In this document: in pieces, positions 27,434-37,700 of the stretch
Numbering within the stretch: the stretch's first letter is position 1
Layout: the number at the start of each line of letters is the position of its first letter
Source: Bacteroidales bacterium
Lineage (GTDB): Bacteria; Bacteroidota; Bacteroidia; Bacteroidales; UBA932
Length of the DNA: 64,000 nt
Assembly (NCBI GenBank): GCA_017469425.1
Contig: JAFUGJ010000036.1
Coordinates: forward strand, 186,001-250,000
Direction of reading: 5' to 3'
Made by a program: the position numbers and the translations under genes
Notes under the pieces: model-generated
Told to the model about the DNA's origin: nothing
Databases searched by the model: none
Seen by the model: only the letters and a program-made list of their open reading frames with translations

Positions 27434-27783
27434 AACTTCTGGGGATGGAATTCCTCGCCTACCACGGCTGCCTCGAGTCCGAAAAGGAACTTGGCGGCGA
27501 TTTCGTGGTGGATTTCAAGGCATGGCTGGACCTGGACGAAGCATCCCGGAGCGACCGCCTCGACGACACGCTCGACTATTCCAGGGTTTATTCCCTGATT
27601 GCCGGGGAGATGTCGCAGCGCTCCGACCTGCTCGAACATGTTGCCGGGCGCATCTGCCGCGCACTGGAAGCGGAATTCCCTGACCTGCCCGCATTTGAAG
27701 TGAGGGTATGCAAGAAGAATCCCCCGGTGGGAGGGAGCGCCTTCGCCGCATGCGTCACCCTGAAAGGAGGATGCCGCAAATGA
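27406..27783 (+). CDS. folB: Dihydroneopterin aldolase
   Basis: A 125-residue folate-pathway enzyme that cleaves dihydroneopterin to 6-hydroxymethyl-dihydropterin and glycolaldehyde. It has the family start IELLGMEFLAYHGCLESEKELG, the LDDTLDYSRVYSLI segment and the KKNPPVGGSAFAACVTL C-terminal motif with its pterin-site residues. The ATG at 27406 fits the usual N-terminus; an upstream ATG at 27370 would add twelve residues. It overlaps the upstream methyltransferase by 28 bp and the next gene by ATGA. Confidence 0.93.
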   Translation: MRFSDFGKIELLGMEFLAYHGCLESEKELGGDFVVDFKAWLDLDEASRSDRLDDTLDYSRVYSLIAGEMSQRSDLLEHVAGRICRALEAEFPDLPAFEVRVCKKNPPVGGSAFAACVTLKGGCRK

Positions 27784-29027
27784 AGATAGCCTTCCTCACC
27801 CTCGGCTGCAAGCTCAACTACGCAGAGACATCCACCTACGAACGCGGATTTGTCGCTGCGGGAATGGAAGTCGTGCCCTGGAGGGAAAAAGCGGACATAT
27901 ATCTCATCAACACCTGCACGGTAACCGAAACCGCCAACAGGAAATCCCGCGGGGAAATCAGGAAAGTACACCGCATCAATCCCGATGCGCGCATTATCGT
28001 AACCGGATGCTACGCGCAGATGAAGCCCGACGAGGTGCGTGCAATCGAGGGCGTGAGCAGGGTGTTCCTTTCCGACGAAAAGGCGGAAGTGGTGCCCGAG
28101 ACGCTGAAGGCTGTCGGGTTGGACAGCGAAGACGCCGCAAGGAAAGAGAGCACGATATTCGGCGCTTATTCCACCGGTGAAAGGACCAGGGCCTTCCTCA
28201 AGGTGCAGGACGGATGTGACAATTTCTGCAAGTACTGCACCGTGCCCTACGCAAGGGGGCGCAGCAGGAGCCTGCCCGTGTGCGAGGTGGTGAAGGCTGC
28301 GGAACAGATTGCCGCACAGGGGATAATTGAAGTGGTGCTGACCGGAGTGAATACCGGCGACTACGGGCGCGGCACATCCGAGAGTTTCCTTGATTTGCTG
28401 AAAGCCCTCAACGAAGTGAAAGGGATAGAGCGCTGGCGCATTTCGAGCATAGAGCCCAACCTTCTGAGCAACGAAATCGTGGACTGGATAGCCTCCGGCA
28501 CTAAGTTCCAGCCCCATTTCCACATCCCGCTGCAGCAGGGCACCGACGAAATCCTCGCCAGGATGGGAAGGCGCTACACCACGGAATTCTTTGCGGAAAA
28601 ACTGCGCTACATACGCAGCAAGATGGAAGGCCCGGGCAAACCCAAGGTCTTTTTCGGCATAGATGTGATGGCCGGACTCCCCGGCGAAACCGATGAGCTG
28701 TTCGAGAGGGAATACCGCTTCCTGGAGGAAATACGCCCGGCATTCATCCACATCTTCCCCTACTCCAAAAGGCCCGGAACCCCCGCCGCCGTCATGCCCG
28801 GACAGGTGCCCGAGCAGGTGAAGGCCGAAAGGGTGGAAAGGCTCGAAGCGCTCTGCCGCAGGCTGCACGGCGAATTCGTGGAGCAGAACCGGGGAATACG
28901 CGAAAAGGTGATTTTCGAGTCGAAGGAAAAAGACGGAAGCATGGGAGGATATACCGGGAACTACATCAGAATTAACCGCCCCTACGATGCTTCGCTCGTA
29001 GGCAGGCTGACGGAGGTAACTATATGA
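27780..29027 (+). CDS. mtaB: tRNA t6A37 methylthiotransferase
   Basis: A 415-residue radical-SAM methylthiotransferase that makes ms2t6A at tRNA position 37. The N-terminal UPF0004 domain holds three cluster cysteines (TLGCKLNYAE, NTCTVTETA, VTGCYAQM). The radical-SAM motif is CDNFCKYC (about 146-153) and a TRAM-like domain ends the protein. The lack of the long MiaB N-terminus and the TLGCKLNYAE start favour MtaB over MiaB. The ATG at 27780 overlaps the folB stop. It acts on the product of TsaD, which is encoded just upstream on the other strand. Confidence 0.93.
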   Translation: MKIAFLTLGCKLNYAETSTYERGFVAAGMEVVPWREKADIYLINTCTVTETANRKSRGEIRKVHRINPDARIIVTGCYAQMKPDEVRAIEGVSRVFLSDEKAEVVPETLKAVGLDSEDAARKESTIFGAYSTGERTRAFLKVQDGCDNFCKYCTVPYARGRSRSLPVCEVVKAAEQIAAQGIIEVVLTGVNTGDYGRGTSESFLDLLKALNEVKGIERWRISSIEPNLLSNEIVDWIASGTKFQPHFHIPLQQGTDEILARMGRRYTTEFFAEKLRYIRSKMEGPGKPKVFFGIDVMAGLPGETDELFEREYRFLEEIRPAFIHIFPYSKRPGTPAAVMPGQVPEQVKAERVERLEALCRRLHGEFVEQNRGIREKVIFESKEKDGSMGGYTGNYIRINRPYDASLVGRLTEVTI

Positions 29028-29935
29028 AACTGCGATTCATGGGAACGGGAACCTCGCTCGGGGTTCCGATAGTGGGATGCGGCTGTGAAGTGTGCCGCAG
29101 CAGCGATACTCGCGACAAGCGCTTCCGTTCGTCGGCCCTTTTCGAGGTTGACGGGCTGAACATCCTTGTCGACTGCGGGCCTGATTTCCGGAGCCAGATG
29201 CTGCGCGAAGGCATTGGCCATCTGGATGCCATCCTGCTCACGCACAACCATAAAGACCACACCGGAGGGCTCGACGATGTGCGCTCCCTCAACTACATCG
29301 ACAGGCGGGCCGCCGAAATATACTGCGAACCCCGCGTACTGGAAAGCCTGAAACGCGAGTACCCCTATGCCTTCGCCTCACCCCGCTATCCGGGGGCTCC
29401 GGAATGGCACCTGCATATTATTGGCGACAAACCCTTCGCGGTGCATCCAAATGCCGAGGACAGGGAACTCGTATGGGTTCACAATGTGGGTTACGGCTAC
29501 AGGCTCCCGGACGGAAGCGTGGAGCCCACCCCGGAAAACAACATAGATAATGCAGTCGATGACGGAAGGGGCGTGCGGGTATTCCCTATTAGGGGAATCC
29601 ACGGGCAGATGCCCATACTTGGCTACAGGATAGGAAAGATAGCATATCTCACCGACTTCAGCAGCATCCCGGAAGAAGAATTCGAAAAACTCCGGGGGCT
29701 CGAACATGTAACCCTCAACACGGTGAGCTACACTCCCCACCACTCGCATTTCAGCCTCGACCAGGCCCTGCAGATTGCAGACCGTATCGCTGCACGCCAC
29801 ACCTGGCTGACGCATCTAAGCCACACATTCCCGGTTCACGCCAACTTCAGTGAAGAACTGCTCAGGGTCTGCGCCGAAAGAAATATCCATTCCGATGTGC
29901 AGCCCGCGTATGACGGACTCGTAATCGAAGCCTGA
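29024..29935 (+). CDS. MBL-fold metallo-hydrolase, PhnP-like
   Basis: A 303-residue metallo-beta-lactamase-fold protein with the metal motif LLTHNHKDHTGGLDDVR (about 71-87) and further His ligands in THLSHTFPVH. The N-terminal LRFMGTGTSLGVPIVGCGCEVC, with paired cysteines, is typical of PhnP-like cyclic-phosphodiesterase relatives, which often carry a structural metal there. It overlaps mtaB by 4 bp and ends 2 bp from convergent recQ. The substrate is not known; many Bacteroidota have this gene without phosphonate genes. Confidence 0.85.
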   Translation: MKLRFMGTGTSLGVPIVGCGCEVCRSSDTRDKRFRSSALFEVDGLNILVDCGPDFRSQMLREGIGHLDAILLTHNHKDHTGGLDDVRSLNYIDRRAAEIYCEPRVLESLKREYPYAFASPRYPGAPEWHLHIIGDKPFAVHPNAEDRELVWVHNVGYGYRLPDGSVEPTPENNIDNAVDDGRGVRVFPIRGIHGQMPILGYRIGKIAYLTDFSSIPEEEFEKLRGLEHVTLNTVSYTPHHSHFSLDQALQIADRIAARHTWLTHLSHTFPVHANFSEELLRVCAERNIHSDVQPAYDGLVIEA

Positions 29936-29937
29936 AG

Positions 29938-31776
29938 CTATTCGTCAAGCATTTCACGGTAGATTTCCAGGGCATCCGGCGGAAGACCGTTGGAGGGGTC
30001 GGCAACGAACGCTTCCACGGCTTTGGGATCCGCCCCGAGAAGGGGCCGAAGTTTCATGCGCACCGCTTCCCTGCCCCTGCGGGCGCGGCAAACATCGCAG
30101 ACTCCGCAGTCCTTGCTGTCGAGCTGCCCGAAATACTCCACCAGCTGCTTCTGGCGGCACACATCCGAACTCCGGGCATAGGCAATCACGGACTCTGCCC
30201 GCTGCTCGTCTTTTGCCTTGAGCATAGCGTACCTTTCCGGATGGAGATTCACATTTCCACGCTGCAGATGGTTGTGATGTAATGTAATGACATCACAGTG
30301 CTCCCCGGGAATATAGCGTATCACGTGCTCCAGAGAAAGCTTGTAAAGCAGCTCACGAAGAGCGGGTATGCTCAGGCCCAGCGAAGCGGCGACATAGTCT
30401 TCATGTATGCTCACCGGATAGGAAAAAATGCCGCTATAGCGCCTCATAAGAAGCTCCAGTGCGCTCACCATCAGGGAATTTGGCAGGTCAATATCATAGA
30501 GCTGGCTGCGCTCCACGCTTATCTTCACCTGGGTATTCACATCCACGGCCTCGCTGTAGCTCAAGTGGTCGGAACGCTCCAGATATACTATCGCATTGCG
30601 GACCGAAGCCTGGCTGAGGCTGTACTGCCTGCAAAACTCAGCAAGGTCGAATTTGAGCTGACGGCCCATCCCTTGTTCGTATGGAATCTGGTAAAAGACA
30701 TGCAGTTTGTGGTATATGTCCTCGATGTATTCCAGACTCGGGAAAGACAAAGTCTGCAGCTGCCGCAACCTCCTCAGGTCGGTATCGCTCCACAGCAGGA
30801 TGGCATAAGAACGGAGGCCGTCGCGCCCGGCCCGGCCTGCCTCCTGGAAATATGCCTCCAGGCTTTCTGGGAGGTCGCAATGCACTACGAAACGCACATC
30901 CGGCTTGTCGATTCCCATCCCGAAGGCATTAGTGCAGGCCATCACGCGTATCTCTCCCTTTTTCCATGCCTCCTGGCGGATGCTGCGCAGTTCCTGCGAC
31001 ACCCCGGCATGGTAGAACGATGCGCTCACCCCTTCGTGGGAAAGCACGGCTGCGAATTCTTCGCATTTCTTCCGGCTGCGAAGATACACTATGCCGGAGC
31101 CTTCCACGCCTGCACAGATGCCCAGCAGCTGCCCCAGCTTGTCTTCGCATTTCCTTACTATATAATTAAGGTTCGGCCTTTCGAAATTGCTCCGCAGAAC
31201 CAGCTTTTCCCGGAACGCAAGCTTCTCCATGATGTCCTCCGCAACTTCGCCGGTGGCGGTGGCGGTGAGGGCTATCACCGGGGCGTCGAGGCTTTCGCGG
31301 AGTTTGCCTATGCGGAGATAATCCGGACGGAAGTCGTAGCCCCACTCCGAGATGCAGTGAGCCTCATCGACAACTATATAGCTGACATTCAGCACGCTGA
31401 GATAAGAGCGGAAGAGCGCGGTTCCCAACCTTTCCGGGGAAAGATACAGGAACTTGCAGTCGCCGTAAGCGGCGTTGTTCAGGGCAATGTCCACCTGCTG
31501 CCTGGTCATTCCGGCATGCACGGCTATGGCCTTGATGCCCCTGGCTTCCAGGTTCTGGACCTGGTCTTTCATAAGCGCAATCAGCGGAGTGACCACGAGG
31601 GCGAGGCCGTCTTTGTCCAGCACAGGCACCTGGAAACACAGCGACTTCCCTCCTCCTGTGGGGAGGATGGCAAGCACATCCTTTCCTTCCATGGCTGCGG
31701 AGATAATCTCCTCCTGCATGGGGCGGAAAGAATCGTAGCCCCAGTATCGGTTCAAAATGTCGTGCGCCCGGTCCAT
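29938..31776 (-). CDS. recQ: RecQ-family ATP-dependent DNA helicase
   Basis: A 612-residue superfamily 2 helicase that unwinds DNA 3' to 5' in recombination and fork repair. Walker A is LPTGGGKSLCFQVP (about 39-52), motif II is VVDEAHCISEWG (about 136-147) and motif VI is QEAGRAGRDG. The RecQ zinc-binding cysteines (CRQKQLVEYFG and SKDCGVCDVC) are present and a winged helix lies before them. No HRDC domain is visible at the C-terminus, so it is a shorter RecQ. A TAACTTTG -7 box ends 5 nt before the ATG, giving a probable leaderless mRNA. Confidence 0.95.
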   Translation of the reverse strand: MDRAHDILNRYWGYDSFRPMQEEIISAAMEGKDVLAILPTGGGKSLCFQVPVLDKDGLALVVTPLIALMKDQVQNLEARGIKAIAVHAGMTRQQVDIALNNAAYGDCKFLYLSPERLGTALFRSYLSVLNVSYIVVDEAHCISEWGYDFRPDYLRIGKLRESLDAPVIALTATATGEVAEDIMEKLAFREKLVLRSNFERPNLNYIVRKCEDKLGQLLGICAGVEGSGIVYLRSRKKCEEFAAVLSHEGVSASFYHAGVSQELRSIRQEAWKKGEIRVMACTNAFGMGIDKPDVRFVVHCDLPESLEAYFQEAGRAGRDGLRSYAILLWSDTDLRRLRQLQTLSFPSLEYIEDIYHKLHVFYQIPYEQGMGRQLKFDLAEFCRQYSLSQASVRNAIVYLERSDHLSYSEAVDVNTQVKISVERSQLYDIDLPNSLMVSALELLMRRYSGIFSYPVSIHEDYVAASLGLSIPALRELLYKLSLEHVIRYIPGEHCDVITLHHNHLQRGNVNLHPERYAMLKAKDEQRAESVIAYARSSDVCRQKQLVEYFGQLDSKDCGVCDVCRARRGREAVRMKLRPLLGADPKAVEAFVADPSNGLPPDALEIYREMLDE

Positions 31777-31781
31777 AGGCG

Positions 31782-31789
31782 CAAAGTTA
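31782..31789 (-). promoter_or_regulatory. -7 box of recQ, leaderless spacing
   Basis: Minus-strand TAACTTTG with 5 nt to the ATG at 31776. Confidence 0.65.
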
Positions 31790-31796
31790 GCAAATC

Positions 31797-32816
31797 TTAT
31801 TTGAAATCAATTTCCGGCGTCACTTTTGGCGAAGGTTCACGGTGCATGACGCTGAACGGAACGCGGATGCGGCGAAGGCGCGGCACGCGCTTTTCAAGGA
31901 AGGTGCGAATATGACGCTCGCGCTTCTCTTCATAGATTTCGTCGAAGCGTATCATCAGCCCTGTCTCGATGGCGTCGGAAAGTTCGTCGTTCACAGCGGA
32001 GCCGAAAATCTTCATGGTGGACGAAGAGTTGATGTAGGAGTTGACGAGCGGGGGGATTCCCGTGCCGAGGCGCTTCAAAGCATCCTTCAGCAGGCGCAGG
32101 TCGGACTTGAGGTCGTTTTCGCGCAGCACTAACTGAAGCAGGCGCCGGTCAGCATCGGGAGTGATTGCGCTGTAAGGGCGAATCAGTTCTTCCCTGTCGG
32201 GGAAATGCTTCTCAAGGAAGTACATGATAAGTTCACGGCCAAGCTTGTCATAGGAGCCGTATATGGTCATCTTTCCGAACAGATACTCCGTTCCCGGATT
32301 GCTGAGCAGCACCCCGGCGATGCCGTCCCAGAGGTTGTCCATGGTAAAGAGGGCCTTGGCTCCGGCCTTTGAGCTCTGGTATTCGGGAGCCACGAATGAA
32401 CGCCCGAGTTCCATGGATTTGGGAAGATATTCCCGCACGAACTTCTCGGAAAAATGATAGAGGTGGGACGAGGTGACATTGGGCTGTCCGTCCTCGCGGA
32501 GCCTGGCGTCCTTGCCGAGCAGGAAACGGTAGCCGCCGATGATGGCCCGGGCGTCCGGGTCCCACACTATCAGCTGCGAATAAGGCTTTTCCATGGTGTC
32601 GTACTCATCCAGGTCGAGCGACTTTCCGGAGCATCCTCCGGCTTCGCGATATGCGATTTCGCGCAGGCGCCCTATTTCCCTTAAGGTATTGGGGGCATTG
32701 TGGGCATCCACCACATAAAGCTCGTTGCCGCCTTTGTTGGTATCCATCAGCTTACGGGCCTTGGTAAGTTCAGCCTTGATGAGTTCTACCGGTACCGGAT
32801 CGATAATCTTTTCCAT
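31797..32816 (-). CDS. glsB: GNAT-type N-acyltransferase, probable glycine-lipid GlsB
   Basis: A 339-residue soluble acyltransferase with OlsB/GNAT-like features (REIAYREAGGCSGKSLDLDEYD and MELGRSFVAPEYQ, the acceptor-side motif of ornithine-lipid and hemolysin-type acyltransferases). It lies 4 bp downstream of a PlsC-like O-acyltransferase. This two-gene order and the sizes match the GlsB/GlsA pair of Bacteroides, which N-acylates glycine and then O-acylates the hydroxy fatty acid to form glycine lipids. The identification rests on synteny and motifs, so an ornithine-lipid role is possible. Confidence 0.78.
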   Translation of the reverse strand: MEKIIDPVPVELIKAELTKARKLMDTNKGGNELYVVDAHNAPNTLREIGRLREIAYREAGGCSGKSLDLDEYDTMEKPYSQLIVWDPDARAIIGGYRFLLGKDARLREDGQPNVTSSHLYHFSEKFVREYLPKSMELGRSFVAPEYQSSKAGAKALFTMDNLWDGIAGVLLSNPGTEYLFGKMTIYGSYDKLGRELIMYFLEKHFPDREELIRPYSAITPDADRRLLQLVLRENDLKSDLRLLKDALKRLGTGIPPLVNSYINSSSTMKIFGSAVNDELSDAIETGLMIRFDEIYEEKRERHIRTFLEKRVPRLRRIRVPFSVMHREPSPKVTPEIDFK

Positions 32817-32820
32817 GCCT

Positions 32821-33636
32821 TCAATTTAGTTTATAAACTTGCTCGCGTATCATTGATGAGATTTCGGCTGCGCCCATGCCTGCATCCAGGCCGTCCGCCG
32901 GGATGGGATTGCCGAAAACGATGCGGAAGGTCTTCCCCCTTGCCCTGTAGAGCTCGGAAGGAAGGAAAAACATTGCGAAATTGAATTTGATGCCAAGCTT
33001 CTTGCAGATGGCATCCACCCTGTAAAAGCGCTTCGAGTTCCGCCCTATGAAATGGACGGGCACGATGTAGCGTCCGTTTTCCCTGCTGAAGCGCACGAAA
33101 GCCTTGCTCCATGGCTTGTCCTGGATGACGCCGTCGATTTTACGCGAACAGCTGCCCGCAGGAAACACTATCACATTCTGCCTGGAGGCGAAAAGCCCGC
33201 GCACCAGGGCAGGCATCTCGCGCGACTGTCCGCCCAACTTGCTCACTGGAACGAAAAACGGTGACAGGCCCTTGAGATACATCAGGAAATCGTTTACAAT
33301 CAGGCCGATATCCTCTCCGAAACGGGTTCCGACAATGCCGGTGAGGGCTACTCCGTCGACTCCCCCGAGAGGGTGGTTCGATGCAAAGGTGATTTTGGAG
33401 CCTTCCGGCACCTGCACGCGCTCCAGACCCTCGGCAATGAGGGTGACGCCCATATACTCCATGCACTTGGTGCAGAACTCAACACCTTCGTAACCTTGGG
33501 AGAGGAACTCATTGATATAGTCCAGACGCAGGAAACGGTTCAGCGCCCTGAGAACGAAACGGGGAACCCGTCGTCCTCCCGTCCTTTCCCGCACGACCTT
33601 TTCGAGGTCTACGGCATATTCTGGATGAGGGCCCAT
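32821..33636 (-). CDS. glsA: PlsC-like 1-acyl O-acyltransferase, probable glycine-lipid GlsA
   Basis: A 271-residue lysophospholipid-type acyltransferase. The catalytic NHxxxxD-type motif appears as SNHPLGGVD (about residues 90-98) and the substrate-binding FPAGSCSRK motif follows near 157. Together with the GNAT gene 4 bp downstream it fits GlsA, which adds the second acyl chain to N-acyl-glycine lipids in the membrane. The ATG lies only 18 nt after the 3' end of a tRNA-Arg gene on the same strand, and no promoter fits between them. Confidence 0.78.
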   Translation of the reverse strand: MGPHPEYAVDLEKVVRERTGGRRVPRFVLRALNRFLRLDYINEFLSQGYEGVEFCTKCMEYMGVTLIAEGLERVQVPEGSKITFASNHPLGGVDGVALTGIVGTRFGEDIGLIVNDFLMYLKGLSPFFVPVSKLGGQSREMPALVRGLFASRQNVIVFPAGSCSRKIDGVIQDKPWSKAFVRFSRENGRYIVPVHFIGRNSKRFYRVDAICKKLGIKFNFAMFFLPSELYRARGKTFRIVFGNPIPADGLDAGMGAAEISSMIREQVYKLN

Positions 33637-33654
33637 GGCAGTTCGGTTTTAGCG

Positions 33655-33726
33655 TACCCCCGAGGCGAATCGAACGCCTATCGTCGGAACCGGAATCCGA
33701 AATTCTATCCATTAAACTACAGGGGC
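33655..33726 (-). tRNA. tRNA-Arg (anticodon CCG)
   Basis: I read the cloverleaf by eye on the minus strand: acceptor GCCCCTG with CGGGGGT (G1 pairs with U72 as wobble), a D-arm with TTTAATGGATAGA, an anticodon stem TCGGA/TCCGA closing the loop TTCCGGT (CCG), and a T-arm AGGCG-TTCGATT-CGCCT. CCA is not encoded. About 72 nt. Confidence 0.93.
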
Positions 33727-33737
33727 GGATGGTTCTG

Positions 33738-33745
33738 CAAATATA
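33738..33745 (-). promoter_or_regulatory. -7 box of the tRNA-Arg/glsAB transcript
   Basis: Minus-strand TATATTTG, 11 nt before the tRNA 5' end. It is the only promoter-like element upstream of glsA. Confidence 0.65.
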
Positions 33746-33758
33746 CAATATTTTTGAG

Positions 33759-33766
33759 TATATTTG
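33759..33766 (+). promoter_or_regulatory. -7 box of fabD
   Basis: TATATTTG, 23 nt before the fabD ATG, divergent from the tRNA promoter. Confidence 0.65.
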
Positions 33767-33789
33767 TAAACTAAAACCATTTCAATACT

Positions 33790-34680
33790 ATGAAAGCATA
33801 CCTCTTCCCCGGACAGGGGGCCCAGTTCCCCGGAATGGGAAAAACCCTTTACGAAAGCAGTTCCGAAGCAAAGGCTTTGATGGAAAAAGCCAATGAAATA
33901 CTCGGATTCAGGATTACTGATATCATGTTCGGCGACGACTCCGAAGCCCTCAAGGCCACAAAGGTCACCCAACCTGCAATTTTCATCCACTCCACGGCAC
34001 TCGCCCTCTGCACCCCGGGACTTGCAAAGCCCGACATGACAGGGGGCCACTCCCTCGGAGAATTTTCCGCACTCGTAGCCGCAGGGGCCGTCAGTTTCGA
34101 AGACGCTCTAAGGCTCGTAGCCGTCCGCGCCAATGAGATGCAGAAATGCTGCGAGAAGGTGCCCGGCACCATGGCTGCCATCATCGGCCTCCCCAACGAA
34201 ACCATCGAACAGGTCTGCGAAGCCACGCCCGGCATCGTAATCGCCGCAAACTACAACTGCGACGGGCAGGTAGTGATATCCGGCGAAAAAGACGCGGTGA
34301 ACGCCGCCTGCGATGCCCTCAAGGCCGCAGGAGCCAAACGCGCCCTGCCCCTTGCCGTGAGCGGAGCCTTCCACTCCCCTCTCATGGAACCCGCACGCGC
34401 CGAACTTGGCAAGGCTATAGAAGCGACCCAAATCCACGCTCCGGCTTGCCCGATTTACCAGAATGTCAGCGCAAAAGCCGAAACCGACCCCGTGGTCATC
34501 AAGGCAAACCTGCTCAGCCAGCTTACCAGCCCGGTGCGCTGGACGCAGAGCGTGAAGGCAATGCTTGCCGACGGAGCCAGGCAGTTTACCGAGCTCGGAC
34601 CGGGCACCGTGCTGCAGGGCCTCGTCAAGCGCATCAGCGGAGCCGAAAACATAGAAGTTTCCATTGACGGATTGTCATAG
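33790..34680 (+). CDS. fabD: Malonyl-CoA:ACP transacylase
   Basis: A 296-residue enzyme that loads malonyl units onto acyl carrier protein for fatty-acid synthesis. It starts AYLFPGQGAQFPGMGK, has the nucleophile Ser in GGHSLGEFSALVAAG (about residue 90) and the catalytic His in SGAFHSPLM (about 198). Length is standard. It shares a divergent intergenic region with tRNA-Arg and the glycine-lipid acyltransferases, placing two lipid functions side by side. Confidence 0.97.
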   Translation: MKAYLFPGQGAQFPGMGKTLYESSSEAKALMEKANEILGFRITDIMFGDDSEALKATKVTQPAIFIHSTALALCTPGLAKPDMTGGHSLGEFSALVAAGAVSFEDALRLVAVRANEMQKCCEKVPGTMAAIIGLPNETIEQVCEATPGIVIAANYNCDGQVVISGEKDAVNAACDALKAAGAKRALPLAVSGAFHSPLMEPARAELGKAIEATQIHAPACPIYQNVSAKAETDPVVIKANLLSQLTSPVRWTQSVKAMLADGARQFTELGPGTVLQGLVKRISGAENIEVSIDGLS

Positions 34681-34688
34681 AAAATTCC

Positions 34689-34696
34689 TATATTTG
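34689..34696 (+). promoter_or_regulatory. -7 box of nifJ
   Basis: TATATTTG with a leader of about 35 nt to the ATG at 34736. Confidence 0.6.
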
Positions 34697-34735
34697 GAAG
34701 TTTACGGACAAATCACATAAATTTATCGATAAAGT

Positions 34736-37700
34736 ATGGCTAAAGAAAAAAAATTCATCACTTGTGACGGTAACACCGCCGTAGCCGGCATCGCATATCT
34801 TTTCAGCGAGCACGCGGCCATCTACCCCATCACGCCTTCTTCTCCCATGGCGGAGAACATCGACGAATGGGCCGCCCACGGGAAAAAGAACCTTTGGGGC
34901 GAAACGGTGAAGGTTACCGAACTGCAGAGTGAGGGCGGCGCCTCGGGAACAGTGCACGGTTCCCTCCAGGCAGGAGCCCTTACAACGACCTACACCGCTT
35001 CGCAGGGTCTGCTTCTCATGATTCCCAACATGTACAAGATTGCAGGCGAAATGCTGCCTACGGTCTTCCATGTTTCGGCCCGCGCGCTCGCATCCCACGC
35101 ACTTTCCATCTTCGGCGACCATCAGGATGTGATGGCATGCCGCCAGACCGGCTTCGCCCTGCTGGCATCTGGCTCCGTACAGGAAGCCCAGGACCTCGCC
35201 GCAGTGGCGCACCTCTCCACCATCAAGAGCAGCATCCCCTTCCTTCACTTCTTCGACGGATTCCGCACCTCGCATGAAATCCAGAAAATCGAGGCCATCG
35301 ACGAAGACGACCTCAGGAAGATGGTGAGCACCAAGGCCCTGCAACAATTCCGCCAGAGGGCCCTCAACCCGGAATCTCCCGTCACCCGCGGCACCGCCCA
35401 GAATGGTGATGTCTATTTCCAGGCCGTTGAATCCCGCAACAAGGTTTACGACGAAGTTCCCGATGTGGTTGCCCGTTACATGGGCGAAATCGGCGAAGCC
35501 ACCGGACGCATCTACCGTCCTTTCGACTACTACGGCGACGCCAAGGCGGAGAACATCATCATCGCCATGGGTTCGGTAACCGAAACCATACGCGAAACCA
35601 TCGACTACCTGAACGCCCAGGGCCGCAAGTACGGTCTGGTATCCGTCCACCTCTACCGTCCTTTCAGCACCAAGTACCTGCTCAAGGCCATCCCTGCATC
35701 GGTAAGGAAGATTGCCGTGCTCGACCGCACCAAGGAGCCCGGTTCGCTCGGCGAGCCCCTCTACCTGGACATCAAGGCCGCATACCAGGGAGTGCAGGAC
35801 GCACCCCTCATCGTGGGCGGACGCTACGGCCTTTCCAGCAAGGACACCACCCCCGCACAGATTATCGCGGTTTACGACAACCTCGAACTCAAGGCCCCCA
35901 AGAACGACTTCACCATCGGCATCGTGGACGATGTCACCTTCAAGAGCCTTCCCACCAAGGGTGAGGTTTCCATCGTGAAGCCCGGCACCACCGAATGCAA
36001 GTTCTTCGGTCTCGGTTCCGACGGCACCGTGGGCGCCAACAAGAATACCATCAAGATTATCGGCTCCCACACCGACCTCTATTCCCAGGCATATTTCGAC
36101 TACGATTCCAAGAAGTCCGGCGGCTACACCTGCAGCCACCTGCGCTTCGGAAGCGAGCCCATACGCGCCCCCTATCTGGTTTCCACTCCCGACTTCGTGG
36201 CCTGCCATGTTCCCTCCTATCTGGAGAAGTACGATGTGCTCAAGGGCATCAAGGAAGGAGGCAGCCTGCTGCTCAACTCCCTCTGGGATGAGAAGGAAAC
36301 CCTGGAGCGCATCCCCGACAATGTGAAGAGCATCATCGGAAAGAAGCACATCCGTCTCTACATCATCAACGCTACCAAGATTGCCGCCGAAATCGGCCTT
36401 GGCGGACGCACCAACACCATCCTGCAGAGCGCATTCTTCCGCATCACCGGCATCATCCCTGCAGAGGATGCGGTAAAATACATGAAGGATGCAGCCCTCA
36501 AGAGCTATGGCAAGAAGGGCGAGAATGTGGTGAACATGAACTACGCGGCCATCGACCGCGGCGGCGAGTACACCGAAGTGCAGATTCCCGCAGAGTGGGC
36601 AAATATCACCGCCAAGTTCGAGAATCCCGGAAAGAACCGCCTGGCACCTTCGTTCGTGAAGGAAATCGCCGACATCGTAAACGCGCAGGAAGGCGACTCG
36701 CTGCCCGTGAGCGCATTCCTCCCCTATGCCGACGGCACCATGCCTGCAGGCACTTCCGCATACGAAAAGCGCGGCGTGGCCGTGAGCGTTCCCGAGTGGA
36801 ACCCCGCCACCTGTATCCAGTGTAACAACTGTGCATTCGTCTGCCCTCACGCTGCAATCCGTCCGTTCCTGCTGAACGCCGACGAGGTGGCAGGAGCCGA
36901 GGCTGCCGGCGTGAAACTTGCCGACGGCAAGGCCAACCTCAAGGATTACAAGTTCACCATGAGCGTATCCGTCGCCGACTGTACAGGCTGCGGCAACTGC
37001 GTCGATGTGTGCCCCACCAAGCCCGAAAAGAGCCTCAAGATGGTATCCTACGACGACCATGCAGCCGAGCAGGAAGGTTTCGACTACCTCAACGCAAAGG
37101 TCGGATACAAGACTCCGCTCGACCCCAAGAGCAATCTCAAGGCAGCCCAGTTCAGCCAGCCTCTGTTCGAGTACTCCGGCGCCTGCGCAGGATGCGGCGA
37201 AACCCCTTACATCAAGAACATTACCCAGCTTTACGGCGACCACATGATGATTGCCAACGCCACCGGATGTTCCTCCATCTACGGAGCTTCGTTCCCCGCA
37301 TCGCCTTACTGCACCAACGCCCAGGGCCACGGACCGGCATGGGCGAACTCCCTGTTCGAGGACTTCTGCGAATTCGGCCTCGGCATGCATCTCGGTTCCG
37401 ACCGCATCCGCGAAACCGTAGCCTCGCTCATGGAGCAGGGCCTGCAGTGCGAATGCTGTTCCGACGAAGCCAAGGCCCTCTTCCGCCAGTGGCTCGACAA
37501 CCGCAACGACTACGGCAACACCCGCGAAGTTGCCGACAAGCTGGTTCCCCTGCTTGAAAGCTGCAACTGCGACACATGCAAGAAACTGCTCGACCTCAAG
37601 CATTTCATTGCATCCCGCAGCCAGTGGATATTCGGCGGCGACGGTGCCTCCTACGACATCGGCTACGGCGGACTCGACCATGTGCTCGCAAGCGGCGAGA

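Noticed and set aside
30298..31914. A 538-codon frame antisense to recQ
   Set aside because: A shadow of the recQ coding strand; no domain.
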